This document shows positions 1 to 6,515 of a DNA stretch of 8,837 nucleotides, piece after piece (positions within the stretch are counted from its first letter, which is position 1; the number at the start of each line of letters is the position of its first letter). Position numbers and translations under genes: made by a program. Below the pieces are notes generated by a model. That model did no database searches and was not told the DNA's origin. It saw only the letters and a list, made by a program, of their open reading frames with translations. This stretch comes from an uncultured Pseudomonadota bacterium (GTDB taxonomy: Bacteria > Pseudomonadota > Gammaproteobacteria > Burkholderiales > Usitatibacteraceae), in assembly GCA_946885905.1 (NCBI GenBank), contig CAMPHL010000077.1, forward strand, positions 1 through 8,837, read 5' to 3'.

Positions 1-555
1 GCATTCCTTGTAGTGGCGGCAGGCGGAGCCCAGGCAGTTTTCTCGCGTGGAGGTGGCGCGGGCCCATGCGGGCGAGGTCTCGGGAACGTCCGTGCATTCC
101 CCACGGTCGCCGCTCATGGTGCGCGCCGCGAAGCTGCGGATCTTCTGCAGGTGCGAGATCTCTTCGCGCGACGAGAAGGTGGTGTTGTCCCCGGCCGCGG
201 TCTCGAGGTGGTGCAGGCACACGTAGTTCGCACGCCCCTTCAGCAACGCCGTGTCCACGGGAACGCCGAGGGCGGCCCGCAACTGCGGCAGGTCGCGATG
301 GAAGAGCTGGTCCTGCAGGGTCTTGGTCCCGGTCGAGATGATGACGCGGCCGCCGGAAAGCAGCGCGGGGACCAGGTACGCGAACGTCTTGCCTGTGCCG
401 GTGCCCGCCTCGGCGATCAGCCCTTCCTTGTTCTCGATCGCCTGCCGCACGGCCTGGGCGAATTCCACCTGCTGGGGACGGTGGCGGTATCCCTCGATGG
501 CGCGCTGCAGCAGCCCGCCGGGAGCGAAAACCTGCTCTAGATCGTGTTGGGCCAT
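1..555 (-). CDS. yoaA: YoaA/DinG-type ATP-dependent DNA helicase, N-terminal part (runs off the left edge)
   Basis: The 185 N-terminal residues are present and the rest lies beyond base 1. The family is the XPD-like superfamily 2 iron-sulfur DNA helicases, which unwind DNA 5'-to-3' with ATP; E. coli YoaA acts in DNA repair with the polymerase clamp-loader subunit HolC. Visible features: Walker A AEAGTGTGKT at residues 48-57; motif Ia-like IISTGTKTLQDQL at 72-84; and cysteines C113, C174, C179 and C185, matching the four Fe-S ligands of the family (C154 is an additional cysteine). The order and spacing (NYVC, then NCLGSAC and KEC) resemble YoaA more closely than classical DinG. The DEAH box and helicase domain 2 lie outside the window. 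The ATG at 555 gives a family-like start and sits 12 bp after the permease stop, so it is probably the last visible gene of the operon. I am confident of the family and less so of YoaA versus another DinG paralogue. Confidence 0.9.
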   Translation of the reverse strand, partial: MAQHDLEQVFAPGGLLQRAIEGYRHRPQQVEFAQAVRQAIENKEGLIAEAGTGTGKTFAYLVPALLSGGRVIISTGTKTLQDQLFHRDLPQLRAALGVPVDTALLKGRANYVCLHHLETAAGDNTTFSSREEISHLQKIRSFAARTMSGDRGECTDVPETSPAWARATSTRENCLGSACRHYKEC

Positions 556-565
556 GCCTGCCGCG

Positions 566-570
566 TCCTA
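566..570 (-). promoter_or_regulatory. Candidate ribosome binding site of the helicase gene, overlapping the permease stop codon
   Basis: The minus strand reads TAGGA here, ten bases before the ATG at 555. The TAG is the stop codon of the permease, so termination of one gene and initiation of the next share bases, which favours translational coupling. The match to the Shine-Dalgarno consensus is moderate (AGGA). Confidence 0.4.
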
Positions 571-1743
571 TGAGCGGCCGAAGACGATGCGCTCGTCCCG
601 CAGCAGCCGTGTCACGCCGTACAGGCATGCTCCGGCGACCGCAAGGGCGACGAACGCAGGCACCAGCCAATCCGGCAAGCCGAGCGGCTCGCCGCGCATG
701 ATGCGCGTGAGCACCATCTGTTGCCCCAGCACGGGAACCCAGAGCTGCCAGAAGGCGTCCTTCAAGCCGCTGAAGAGCACGACCATCGGCACGAACGAAA
801 CCAGCGTGGCGACGTAGCTCGCGTAGGTCTGCGCCTCGCGGTAGGAGCGGCCGTAGGTGCTGATGAGCATCTGCAGGGCCGAGGTCATCGCCGCGAAAGG
901 CACGACGGCGAGGACGAACAGGGCGAGCTCGGGCGCGCCGAAGGTGAGGAGCGCGGCGATGCGCTTCTGGGAATAGAAGGAGGCGGCCGCGGCGAAGCCG
1001 GCCAGCGTGAGCGCCGCGACGGCGCTGGCGAAGAGCCAGGCCGCGAGCCACTTGCCGGCGACGATGCGCCAGATCGCCACGGGGTTGGCGAGCAGCGGTT
1101 CGAGGGAGCCGCGTTCGCGCTCGCCCGCGGTGGAGTCGATGGCGATGGCGAGCCCGCCCAGGAGCGGGGCGAGGATCGCGAACATGGTGATGAGGAAAAG
1201 AAGCGGCGCGCCGCGCTGTTTGGGCGTCGCCGTGTTCACGTGCTGGACCTTCAGCGCCTCGGTGAGGTCCGGGCTCACCCCGCGCGCCATGAGGCGCAGC
1301 ATGCCCGCCTCGCGGTTGAACGCGCGCAGCAGGCGCTCGGCCTGGCGGATCGCCGGCTGCGACTCGGTGCGGGAATCGTCGTAGACCAGGTCGACGCGCG
1401 CGCCTTCGCCGGCGAGGTAGCGCTCGTCGAAATCGCGCGGCACCACGATCACCGCGTCCAGGCGCCCTTCCTTCACCTTCGCCTCGTAGTCCGCGGGCGC
1501 GACCTCGATCTGCACGTCGGTGCGGCGCAGGAAGTTCACGAGCGCGGGCGCGTTCTCCTGTCCGACCATGCGCACCTTGAGCGTCGAGGCCTTCTCCTCC
1601 AGTCCCGAGACGAACTGCGCCATCAGGACCAGCGTGACGGGACCGGCCAGCATGGAAGCGAAGAAGACCATCATCGCGGTGCGCCGGTCGCGCAGCGCGT
1701 CGCGCAGCTCCTTGGCGACGACGGTGCCGAGGGCGCTTCTCAC
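568..1743 (-). CDS. NatB-like ABC-2 type transporter permease
   Basis: This is a 391-residue inner-membrane permease and the membrane partner of the upstream ATPase. The family includes B. subtilis NatB (Na+ export) and related ABC-2 exporters; the substrate here is unknown. The layout is typical: one N-terminal membrane segment at about 23-45, a large extracytoplasmic domain at about 46-178, then further segments at about 179-202, 227-255, 273-294, 308-328 and 361-380. The diagnostic motif STAGERERGSLEPLL lies at 204-218, just after the second membrane segment. The start chosen is GTG at 1743, overlapping the ATPase stop in GTGA; it gives the expected N-terminus (VRSALGTVVAKELRDALRDR), with GAGG ten bases upstream. 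The frame stays open further upstream, but only as an out-of-frame shadow of the ATPase gene. The helicase follows after 12 bp. Family call is firm; sodium as substrate is not shown. Confidence 0.9.
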   Translation of the reverse strand: MRSALGTVVAKELRDALRDRRTAMMVFFASMLAGPVTLVLMAQFVSGLEEKASTLKVRMVGQENAPALVNFLRRTDVQIEVAPADYEAKVKEGRLDAVIVVPRDFDERYLAGEGARVDLVYDDSRTESQPAIRQAERLLRAFNREAGMLRLMARGVSPDLTEALKVQHVNTATPKQRGAPLLFLITMFAILAPLLGGLAIAIDSTAGERERGSLEPLLANPVAIWRIVAGKWLAAWLFASAVAALTLAGFAAAASFYSQKRIAALLTFGAPELALFVLAVVPFAAMTSALQMLISTYGRSYREAQTYASYVATLVSFVPMVVLFSGLKDAFWQLWVPVLGQQMVLTRIMRGEPLGLPDWLVPAFVALAVAGACLYGVTRLLRDERIVFGRS

Positions 1744-2471
1744 GCTGCGGGCGCCTCGGTGCCCGCGAGGTGCACGAACGCATCCTCGAGGTTGTCGCGG
1801 CCGCTCGCCTCGAGCAGCTGCGCCGCGGTGCCGCTTGCGACCACGGAGCCGCGCGCCACGATCACGATGCTGTCGCAGAGGGCGGAGACCTCCTGCATTA
1901 CGTGGCTGGAGAACACGACGCACTTGCCCGCCTCGCGCAGCCGGCGCATGACCTCGCGCAGGCTGCGCGTGGTCATCACGTCCAGGCCGTTGGTGGGCTC
2001 GTCGAGCAGCACGTTGGGCGGGTCGTGCACGAGGGCCCGGGCGATCGCGACCTTCATGCGCTCGCCCTGCGAGAAGCCGTCGGTGCGCCGATCGAGCACC
2101 GGCTGCAGGTCCAGCCAAAGTGCCAGCCGCGCGATGGCGGTCTCGATCGCCGGCGGCGACATGCCGCGAAGCTGCCCGTAGTAAGTGATGTTCTCGCGCG
2201 CGGTGAGCCGCGTGTAGATGCCGCGCGCGTCAGAGAGCGCGCCCATGCGCGCGCGCGCCTCGATCGGACGCGCGCCCGCGTCGATCCCGTCCACCAGGGC
2301 CTGCCCGTGCGTGGGCGCGAGCAACGCGGAGATCATCCTGAGCGTCGTGGTCTTGCCCGCGCCATTCGGCCCGAGCAGCCCCGTGATGGCCCCGTCGGGC
2401 GCGGTGAAGGAGACATCGCGCACCGCCGCGATGGCGCCGAACTGCTTGCCCAGTGCCCTGGCTTCGATCAT
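1740..2471 (-). CDS. NatA-like ABC transporter ATP-binding protein
   Basis: This 243-residue cytoplasmic ATPase should drive the adjacent ABC-2 permease. Walker A GPNGAGKT is at residues 34-41, Walker B VLLDEP at 154-159 with catalytic E158, the D-loop NGLD at 161-164, and the switch histidine at H190 (FSSH). The ABC signature is FSQGE at 133-137 instead of LSGGQ. The usual Q-loop glutamine is not evident, the region reading ALSDARGIY at about 78-86; both departures fit the NatA/ABC-2 exporter branch. The ATG at 2471 overlaps the hydrolase stop in ATGA and there is no strong Shine-Dalgarno sequence, so translation probably depends on termination of the hydrolase gene. The stop at 1740-1742 overlaps the permease start. 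Length is normal for a single-domain ABC ATPase. A (GC)6 run at 2247-2258 lies inside the gene and encodes alternating Ala and Arg. Confidence 0.93.
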   Translation of the reverse strand: MIEARALGKQFGAIAAVRDVSFTAPDGAITGLLGPNGAGKTTTLRMISALLAPTHGQALVDGIDAGARPIEARARMGALSDARGIYTRLTARENITYYGQLRGMSPPAIETAIARLALWLDLQPVLDRRTDGFSQGERMKVAIARALVHDPPNVLLDEPTNGLDVMTTRSLREVMRRLREAGKCVVFSSHVMQEVSALCDSIVIVARGSVVASGTAAQLLEASGRDNLEDAFVHLAGTEAPAA

Positions 2472-3946
2472 CGGATAGCGCCCATCGGCACCATGAACAG
2501 CGGCCGGGGAATGCGTTGCAGGCACTTCCCGTCGACGCCGTCGGCGTTGCCGGCGCGAACGAAGGACTCGATCAGGCGCGGGGCGCAGCCGTGCAGGCTC
2601 ACGCCGTGTCCCAGGTGGGGAGCGACGAGGTGCTTCGACTTCGGAAGCGTGGCTGCGACCTGCTCGCCATGGCGCGGCGGCGTCGCGGGGTCGATGCCGC
2701 CCGAGAGGATCAGCGCCGGGGCATCGGAGCGCACCGGCGTGTAGTAGTCCTCGGGCACCTTGCCGAGCGGCCACGTGGCGCACGCGCGGAGGAAATCGTC
2801 GACGAGCGACCGGCCGAAGAAGGACTGCCCCGCGGCCGCGAGGTCCGCGGGCGCGATGCGCGGCACGTCTTCGGAGCAGATCACCGACAGGTGCATGCCG
2901 ACCGAGAGGTTCTCGGCGATGTCGTCGGCGAGCTCGAGGTTCTGCGCCAGCAGCGGGTTGAAATCCCCGTTGGCCGCCGCGGCCACGCCCAGCGGCAGGA
3001 GGCTCGCGAGCTCCGCCACGTAGAGCGGGCGGAACAGGCCCGAGAGCAGGACGTTCTCGTTCACCTGGATGTCGGCACGCTCGCCGGTGCGCGGATCGAG
3101 GATGGTCGTGCGTGCGGGCCTGCGCGAGAGCTGCGAGCGCAGCGACTGGATCATGACGCGCAGGTCCGGGTAGACCTTCCTGCAGAGCGGCTCGCCGTCG
3201 CACGCGTCGAACAGGCGCTTCAGCGCCGCATCGCCGTCGGTCGCGAAGGATAGCGGCAGCTTCATCGTGGGGGGTGCCACGCCGTCGAGCACCATCGTGC
3301 GCACGCGGTCCGGGTAGCGCCTCAAGTACTCCAGCGCCGCCCGCGTGCCGTAGGAGCCGCCCCAGAGGTTCATCTGCGAATAGCCCAACGCGGCCCGCAC
3401 CTCGTCGAGGTCCTGCATCGCCACGGTGGTCACGTACTGGCGCGGATCGGCGTCGAGCTCCGCCAGGCAGCGCGTGACCAGGCGCTCGGGCAGCGCGTCC
3501 TCGAAGAGCGTCTGCAGCGATTGCGAATCGTCGTTGCAGTTGAGCGGATGGGACTTGCCGGTGCCGCGCTGGTCGAGGAAGACCACGTCGCGGGAGTCGT
3601 TGAGCTTGGCGAAGAGCGGCATGACCTGCGCCGCGAGCGAGATCGCGCCCTGCCCCGGGCCTCCCGCGAGAACCACGATCGGGTCGGGCTCGCGCGCGCG
3701 CAGCCGCGCGGGCACGACGGCCACGTGCAGCGTGATGCGGCGGCCCGAGCGCGCCGCGCGATCCTCCCACACCTGCAGGCTCCCGCAGCGCGCCACCAGG
3801 GCGAGGCCGGGCAGGCGGCAATCGGCGAGCGCGATCGAGGCGGCCTCGTTCGAGGTGCCGGGCGAGCAGGCCGCCGCGGCGGCAGCCACCAGCGCGGATC
3901 CGAGGATGCGTCGCAGGCCCGGGGGCCGAGTCGTGCGTGAGGTCAT
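2468..3946 (-). CDS. Alpha/beta hydrolase, S33 tripeptidyl-aminopeptidase-like, predicted lipoprotein
   Basis: This 492-residue serine hydrolase is of the S33/TAP-like type, whose members cleave short peptides from the N-terminus or hydrolyse esters. The oxyanion motif AGGPGQG is at 94-100, followed by FLDQRGTGKS at 123-132, the nucleophile elbow GGSYGT with Ser198, acid Asp419 in SGGIDPATPPRHGE, and His447 in LGHG. The C-terminal cysteine-bearing region (Cys454, Cys475) is typical of the TAP-like C-terminal domain. The N-terminus has RR, then an Ala-rich hydrophobic stretch ending AAAC at Cys27, a weak lipobox, so it is probably exported and possibly lipid-anchored. ATG at 3946 is the first in-frame start giving this signal peptide. 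It is the first gene of the operon and overlaps the ATPase by 4 bp. A plausible link is hydrolysis of material moved by the transporter, which is inference; the substrate cannot be read from sequence. Confidence 0.88.
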   Translation of the reverse strand: MTSRTTRPPGLRRILGSALVAAAAAACSPGTSNEAASIALADCRLPGLALVARCGSLQVWEDRAARSGRRITLHVAVVPARLRAREPDPIVVLAGGPGQGAISLAAQVMPLFAKLNDSRDVVFLDQRGTGKSHPLNCNDDSQSLQTLFEDALPERLVTRCLAELDADPRQYVTTVAMQDLDEVRAALGYSQMNLWGGSYGTRAALEYLRRYPDRVRTMVLDGVAPPTMKLPLSFATDGDAALKRLFDACDGEPLCRKVYPDLRVMIQSLRSQLSRRPARTTILDPRTGERADIQVNENVLLSGLFRPLYVAELASLLPLGVAAAANGDFNPLLAQNLELADDIAENLSVGMHLSVICSEDVPRIAPADLAAAGQSFFGRSLVDDFLRACATWPLGKVPEDYYTPVRSDAPALILSGGIDPATPPRHGEQVAATLPKSKHLVAPHLGHGVSLHGCAPRLIESFVRAGNADGVDGKCLQRIPRPLFMVPMGAIR

Positions 3947-3990
3947 TGGCGCAGCGCCGAAGCATAGCAGTTCGGGGCTACCATCCTTCG
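3947..3990. promoter_or_regulatory. 44-bp divergent spacer between the hydrolase operon and the methyltransferase gene
   Basis: The spacer must hold, or lie next to, both start regions. On the minus strand an extended -10 candidate TGCTATGCT lies at 3961-3969 (TATGCT at 3961-3966), which would put the start of the operon transcript only a few bases before its ATG. On the plus strand TACCAT at 3979-3984 is a weak -10, seven bases before the methyltransferase ATG. A short palindrome GGCGCAGCGCC sits at 3948-3958. No convincing -35 box or Shine-Dalgarno sequence is visible for either gene, so each element is weak on its own. Confidence 0.3.
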
Positions 3991-4596
3991 ATGGGCACGC
4001 CTGAATTTCCCCGACGCGACCCCGCGACGCCCGAGTTCTGGGACCTGCGCTACGGCGCGGGCTTCTCTCCCTGGGATGCGGGGCGCGTACCGGCCCGGCT
4101 CCAGGCGTTCGTCGCCTGCGCGGCGCGTCCCCGCACGGTGCTCGTGCCCGGCTGCGGCGCGGCGCATGAAGTCCGGTTTTTCGCCGAGAGCGGATGGGAC
4201 GTCCTGGGCCTGGACTTCAGCCACGAGGCGCTCGCACGTGCTCGCGCAGCGCTCGGCCCGCACGTGAACCGGCTTCGCTACGGCGATTTCTTCGCGCCCA
4301 TCGCGGGCGAACCGTTCGAGGTGGTCTACGAGCGCGCCTTCCTGTGCGCGCTGCCGCGCCGCATGTGGCCGCAGTGGAGCGAGCGCATCGCGCAGCTGGT
4401 CGAGCCCGGAGGCGTGCTCGCCGGCTACTTCTTCTTCGACCCCGCCGAGCGGGGCCCGCCCTTCGGGCTGCGCGACCGGGCGCAACTCGATGAGCTGCTG
4501 GCTGGCGCGTTCGAGTGCGTCGTGGACGTGGGCGTGGCCGACTCGATCGACGTATTCAGGGGCAAGGAGAGGTGGCAGGAGTGGAAACGGCGCTAG
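3991..4596 (+). CDS. SAM-dependent methyltransferase, TPMT/HOL-like (thiol/halide/thiopurine type)
   Basis: This 201-residue class I methyltransferase would transfer a methyl group from S-adenosylmethionine. The family marker FWDLRYGAGFSPWDAGRVP is at 16-34, SAM motif I VLVPGCG at 50-56, the acidic end of strand 2 GLDFS at 73-77, GDFF at 98-101, and ERAFLCALPRRMWPQW at 114-129. RGPPFG at 154-159 and the C-terminal GKERWQEWKR are also present. These patterns recall plant HOL halide/thiol methyltransferases and bacterial thiopurine methyltransferases, so a small thiol, halide or metalloid substrate is likely; which one cannot be told. ATG at 3991 is preferred over the in-frame ATG at 3937, because the longer form would overlap the hydrolase start and adds a tail unlike the family. 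No Shine-Dalgarno sequence precedes it. Its TAG stop overlaps the stop of the convergent EAL gene. Confidence 0.85.
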   Translation: MGTPEFPRRDPATPEFWDLRYGAGFSPWDAGRVPARLQAFVACAARPRTVLVPGCGAAHEVRFFAESGWDVLGLDFSHEALARARAALGPHVNRLRYGDFFAPIAGEPFEVVYERAFLCALPRRMWPQWSERIAQLVEPGGVLAGYFFFDPAERGPPFGLRDRAQLDELLAGAFECVVDVGVADSIDVFRGKERWQEWKRR

Positions 4597-6404
4597 AACA
4601 GCAGCGACTGCGGGTACGCATTGGCCGCGTTCTCGTCCACGTAGGTCGCGCTGCCCGGTTGGGCGATGGCGCGCTGGGCGGCGTGCTTGGCCGCCGCCAT
4701 CACCTCGTGGCGCGTGCCGAACACCCCCGGAAGCACGGGCAGGATGCCGATGGATAGCTTGGGCAGCGGGCGCACCTCGTCACGCCCGTCGCGCGTGCGC
4801 AGCACGAAGTAGCCGCGCTCGACCACTTCCGCGGGCACCTGGGCGGCGACCCCGTCGGGAAAGAGCTCGAGCGCGCGCCGGGCGCGCTCATGCCAGTCGT
4901 CGCTCTGCAGCAGGACCGCGAAGCGGCTTCCCGAGATGTGGCCCACGAAATCCATGCCCGGCCGGCACACCGACTCGAGCATGCGGGCGGTGGAGTGGAT
5001 GAGGGCGTCGCCCTTGTCGAAGCCCGCCCCATCGTTCAAGCCGCGCATCTGGTCGATCTCCACGAACCACGCGGTAAATCTCACCCGATCGCGCAGCAGC
5101 CGTTCGAGGTGCTCGTTGATCGGCACCTGCCCCGGAAGCATCGTGAGCGGGTTGGTGTAACGCGCCGCCAGCACGCGCGAGCTTTGCAGCGAGCGCATCA
5201 CATCGGCGCTGGTGCCCATGCCGAGGTAGCGCCCCGTGGAGACGATCACGAAGCCGTCGGCGATGCGGCGCGCATCCGATTCCACGAGCAGCGCCGTGAG
5301 GCCGCCCAGCTCGAGGCTCGCCTCGACGCGGATGGGCGCCTCGTCGGCCACCTCGCCGCACGGGCGCGAGGTGAGGCGTGCCGAGTCCGGGCTTGCGACG
5401 ACCAGCTCGATCTGCGTGCGGGAAACGACGCCCGCGATGCCGCCTTCGTGGTCCAGGATGGGGATGGCGGTGAGCCCGGGCGAGGCCTCGAAGCGCGCGA
5501 GCAATGCCGCGATGGGCTCGGCGGCGTCGGCCGGCGCGACCGCGCGCACGAGATCGCCCGCCGTGGGCTCGCTGCCTGCGCGCAGGCGCGCCGGAGCCAC
5601 GACCGGCACGCGTTTGTCGGTGAACGCTTCCAGGGCGTCGGGCCTCAGCTGCTGGTTGGGATGCTCGGCGGGCCGGCCGATGAAGTATCCCTGCGCGCAG
5701 GCGATGCCGATGTCCTTCGCCACGCGGAAGTCCTCCGCGCTTTCGATCCCCTCGGCGATCACCTGCGAGCCGCTGCTCTCGGCGATGTGCTGGATCGCGC
5801 GCAGGAACTGCAGCTTCACCGGGTCGATGGCGATGCCGCGTACGAAGTGCTTGTCCGCCTTTACGTACTCGGGCCGCAGCTCCGACCACAGCCTCAGGCT
5901 GGCGAAGCCCTCGCCCAGGTCGTCGATGGCGACGCGGAAACCCATCGAGCGGTAGAGCATCAGCGACTCGTGCACGAAGCGGAAGTCGACCGTGGGGTAG
6001 TCCTCGGTGAGCTCGATCACGACGTTGCTCGCCGCGAGGCCCAGCTCGCGCATGAAGCGCGCGGCGCGCTGCTGCTCGAAGCCGCGCTGGATGATGAGCT
6101 GCGGCGAGACGTTCAGGAACAGGCTTCCCTCGAGGCCGCGGCGGGCGAAGGCCCGCAGGACCTCCTGGATGCACACGATGTTGAGCTCGAGGGCCACGCC
6201 CGCGTGCTGCGCGGCGCTGAAGAGCTCCGTCGGCGCGCAGACGAGCGAATCCTGCGGGCCGCGCACCAGGGCCTCGTGGCCCACGATCCGGCCTTCGCGG
6301 AAGCCGAAGATGGGCTGGAAGACGATGGACAGCGCCCGCTCGGTGACCACTTGGCGCGCCAGGCGCGCCGCCTCGTCGCGGATTTGCGTGACGTTTTCCT
6401 TCAT
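4593..6404 (-). CDS. EAL c-di-GMP phosphodiesterase with CBS pair and degenerate GGDEF domain
   Basis: This 603-residue protein has no evident membrane segment and is probably cytoplasmic. Residues about 22-250 form an EAL domain, which hydrolyses c-di-GMP to pGpG. The residues needed for metal binding and catalysis look intact: E44 (EAL), N98, E131, D161-D162, K182, E218 and Q238; loop 6 reads DDLGEG rather than DDFGTG. Residues about 280-408 look like two CBS motifs (AIPILDHEGGIAGVVSR and GFVIVSTGRYLGMGTS), which bind adenine nucleotides in other proteins. Residues about 415-590 are GGDEF-like (NPLTMLPG, EID, GFDKGDALI), but the signature is SGSRF at 491-495, so cyclase activity is not expected; the domain may sense or regulate. 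ATG at 6404 is chosen because residue 1 then leads straight into the EAL domain and the start lies downstream of a TATAAT box; ATG at 6434 is an alternative. No Shine-Dalgarno sequence is seen. Confidence 0.9.
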   Translation of the reverse strand: MKENVTQIRDEAARLARQVVTERALSIVFQPIFGFREGRIVGHEALVRGPQDSLVCAPTELFSAAQHAGVALELNIVCIQEVLRAFARRGLEGSLFLNVSPQLIIQRGFEQQRAARFMRELGLAASNVVIELTEDYPTVDFRFVHESLMLYRSMGFRVAIDDLGEGFASLRLWSELRPEYVKADKHFVRGIAIDPVKLQFLRAIQHIAESSGSQVIAEGIESAEDFRVAKDIGIACAQGYFIGRPAEHPNQQLRPDALEAFTDKRVPVVAPARLRAGSEPTAGDLVRAVAPADAAEPIAALLARFEASPGLTAIPILDHEGGIAGVVSRTQIELVVASPDSARLTSRPCGEVADEAPIRVEASLELGGLTALLVESDARRIADGFVIVSTGRYLGMGTSADVMRSLQSSRVLAARYTNPLTMLPGQVPINEHLERLLRDRVRFTAWFVEIDQMRGLNDGAGFDKGDALIHSTARMLESVCRPGMDFVGHISGSRFAVLLQSDDWHERARRALELFPDGVAAQVPAEVVERGYFVLRTRDGRDEVRPLPKLSIGILPVLPGVFGTRHEVMAAAKHAAQRAIAQPGSATYVDENAANAYPQSLLF

Positions 6405-6432
6405 CGCGAAGGAGTGTCGGACTGCACGACCC

Positions 6433-6461
6433 ATTATAGGGCGCGAAATCCGGCGCAAAAA
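6433..6461 (-). promoter_or_regulatory. Candidate promoter of the EAL-domain gene
   Basis: The minus strand has a perfect -10 hexamer TATAAT at 6433-6438, striking in such GC-rich DNA. With 17-bp spacing the -35 would be TTTTTG at 6456-6461, which matches poorly and lies inside the U-tract of the dksA terminator. Transcription would start near 6426, giving a leader of about 22 bases to the ATG at 6404. The -10 is convincing and the -35 is not, so an activator or alternative spacing is possible. Confidence 0.45.
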
Positions 6462-6483
6462 AAAGGCGCCATTCGGCGCCTTT
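6457..6483 (-). terminator. Rho-independent terminator of dksA
   Basis: Read on the minus strand, the site is AAAGGCGCC, loop GAAT, GGCGCCTTT, continuing into a run of eight T in total (6457-6464). The nine-base-pair stem with a tetraloop and T-tract is a textbook intrinsic terminator. It starts 32 bases after the dksA stop codon. It should separate dksA transcription from the EAL gene that follows on the same strand. Confidence 0.92.
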
Positions 6484-6515
6484 CGTGTCGGATCTTCCGC
6501 CCTTCGCCGCGGAAC

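Noticed and set aside
721..2181. 486-residue plus-strand open frame opposite the ABC permease and ATPase
   Set aside because: Antisense to two well-supported genes, with composition typical of the complement of high-GC codons and no domain motif.
2247..2258. (GC)6 alternating run, possible Z-DNA or slippage site
   Set aside because: It lies within the ABC ATPase as ordinary high-GC Ala/Arg codons. Short alternating GC is expected by chance at this base composition.
3948..3958. GGCGCAGCGCC palindrome as an operator before the hydrolase gene
   Set aside because: Only 11 bp and entirely G/C apart from the central base; similar GGCGC motifs are abundant in the window, so position alone is weak support.
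1740..3965. A 741-residue minus-strand open frame that appears to fuse a long N-terminal region to the ABC ATPase
   Set aside because: Its first two-thirds is an out-of-frame reading of the hydrolase gene (Arg/Ala/Pro-rich, no domain), while the true frame carries an intact Ser-Asp-His hydrolase. The ATPase starts at the ATGA overlap at 2471.
3937..3990. Alternative upstream ATG (3937) for the methyltransferase, adding 18 residues
   Set aside because: It would overlap the start of the divergent hydrolase gene, and the added residues show no family resemblance. The ATG at 3991 fits the expected N-terminus.
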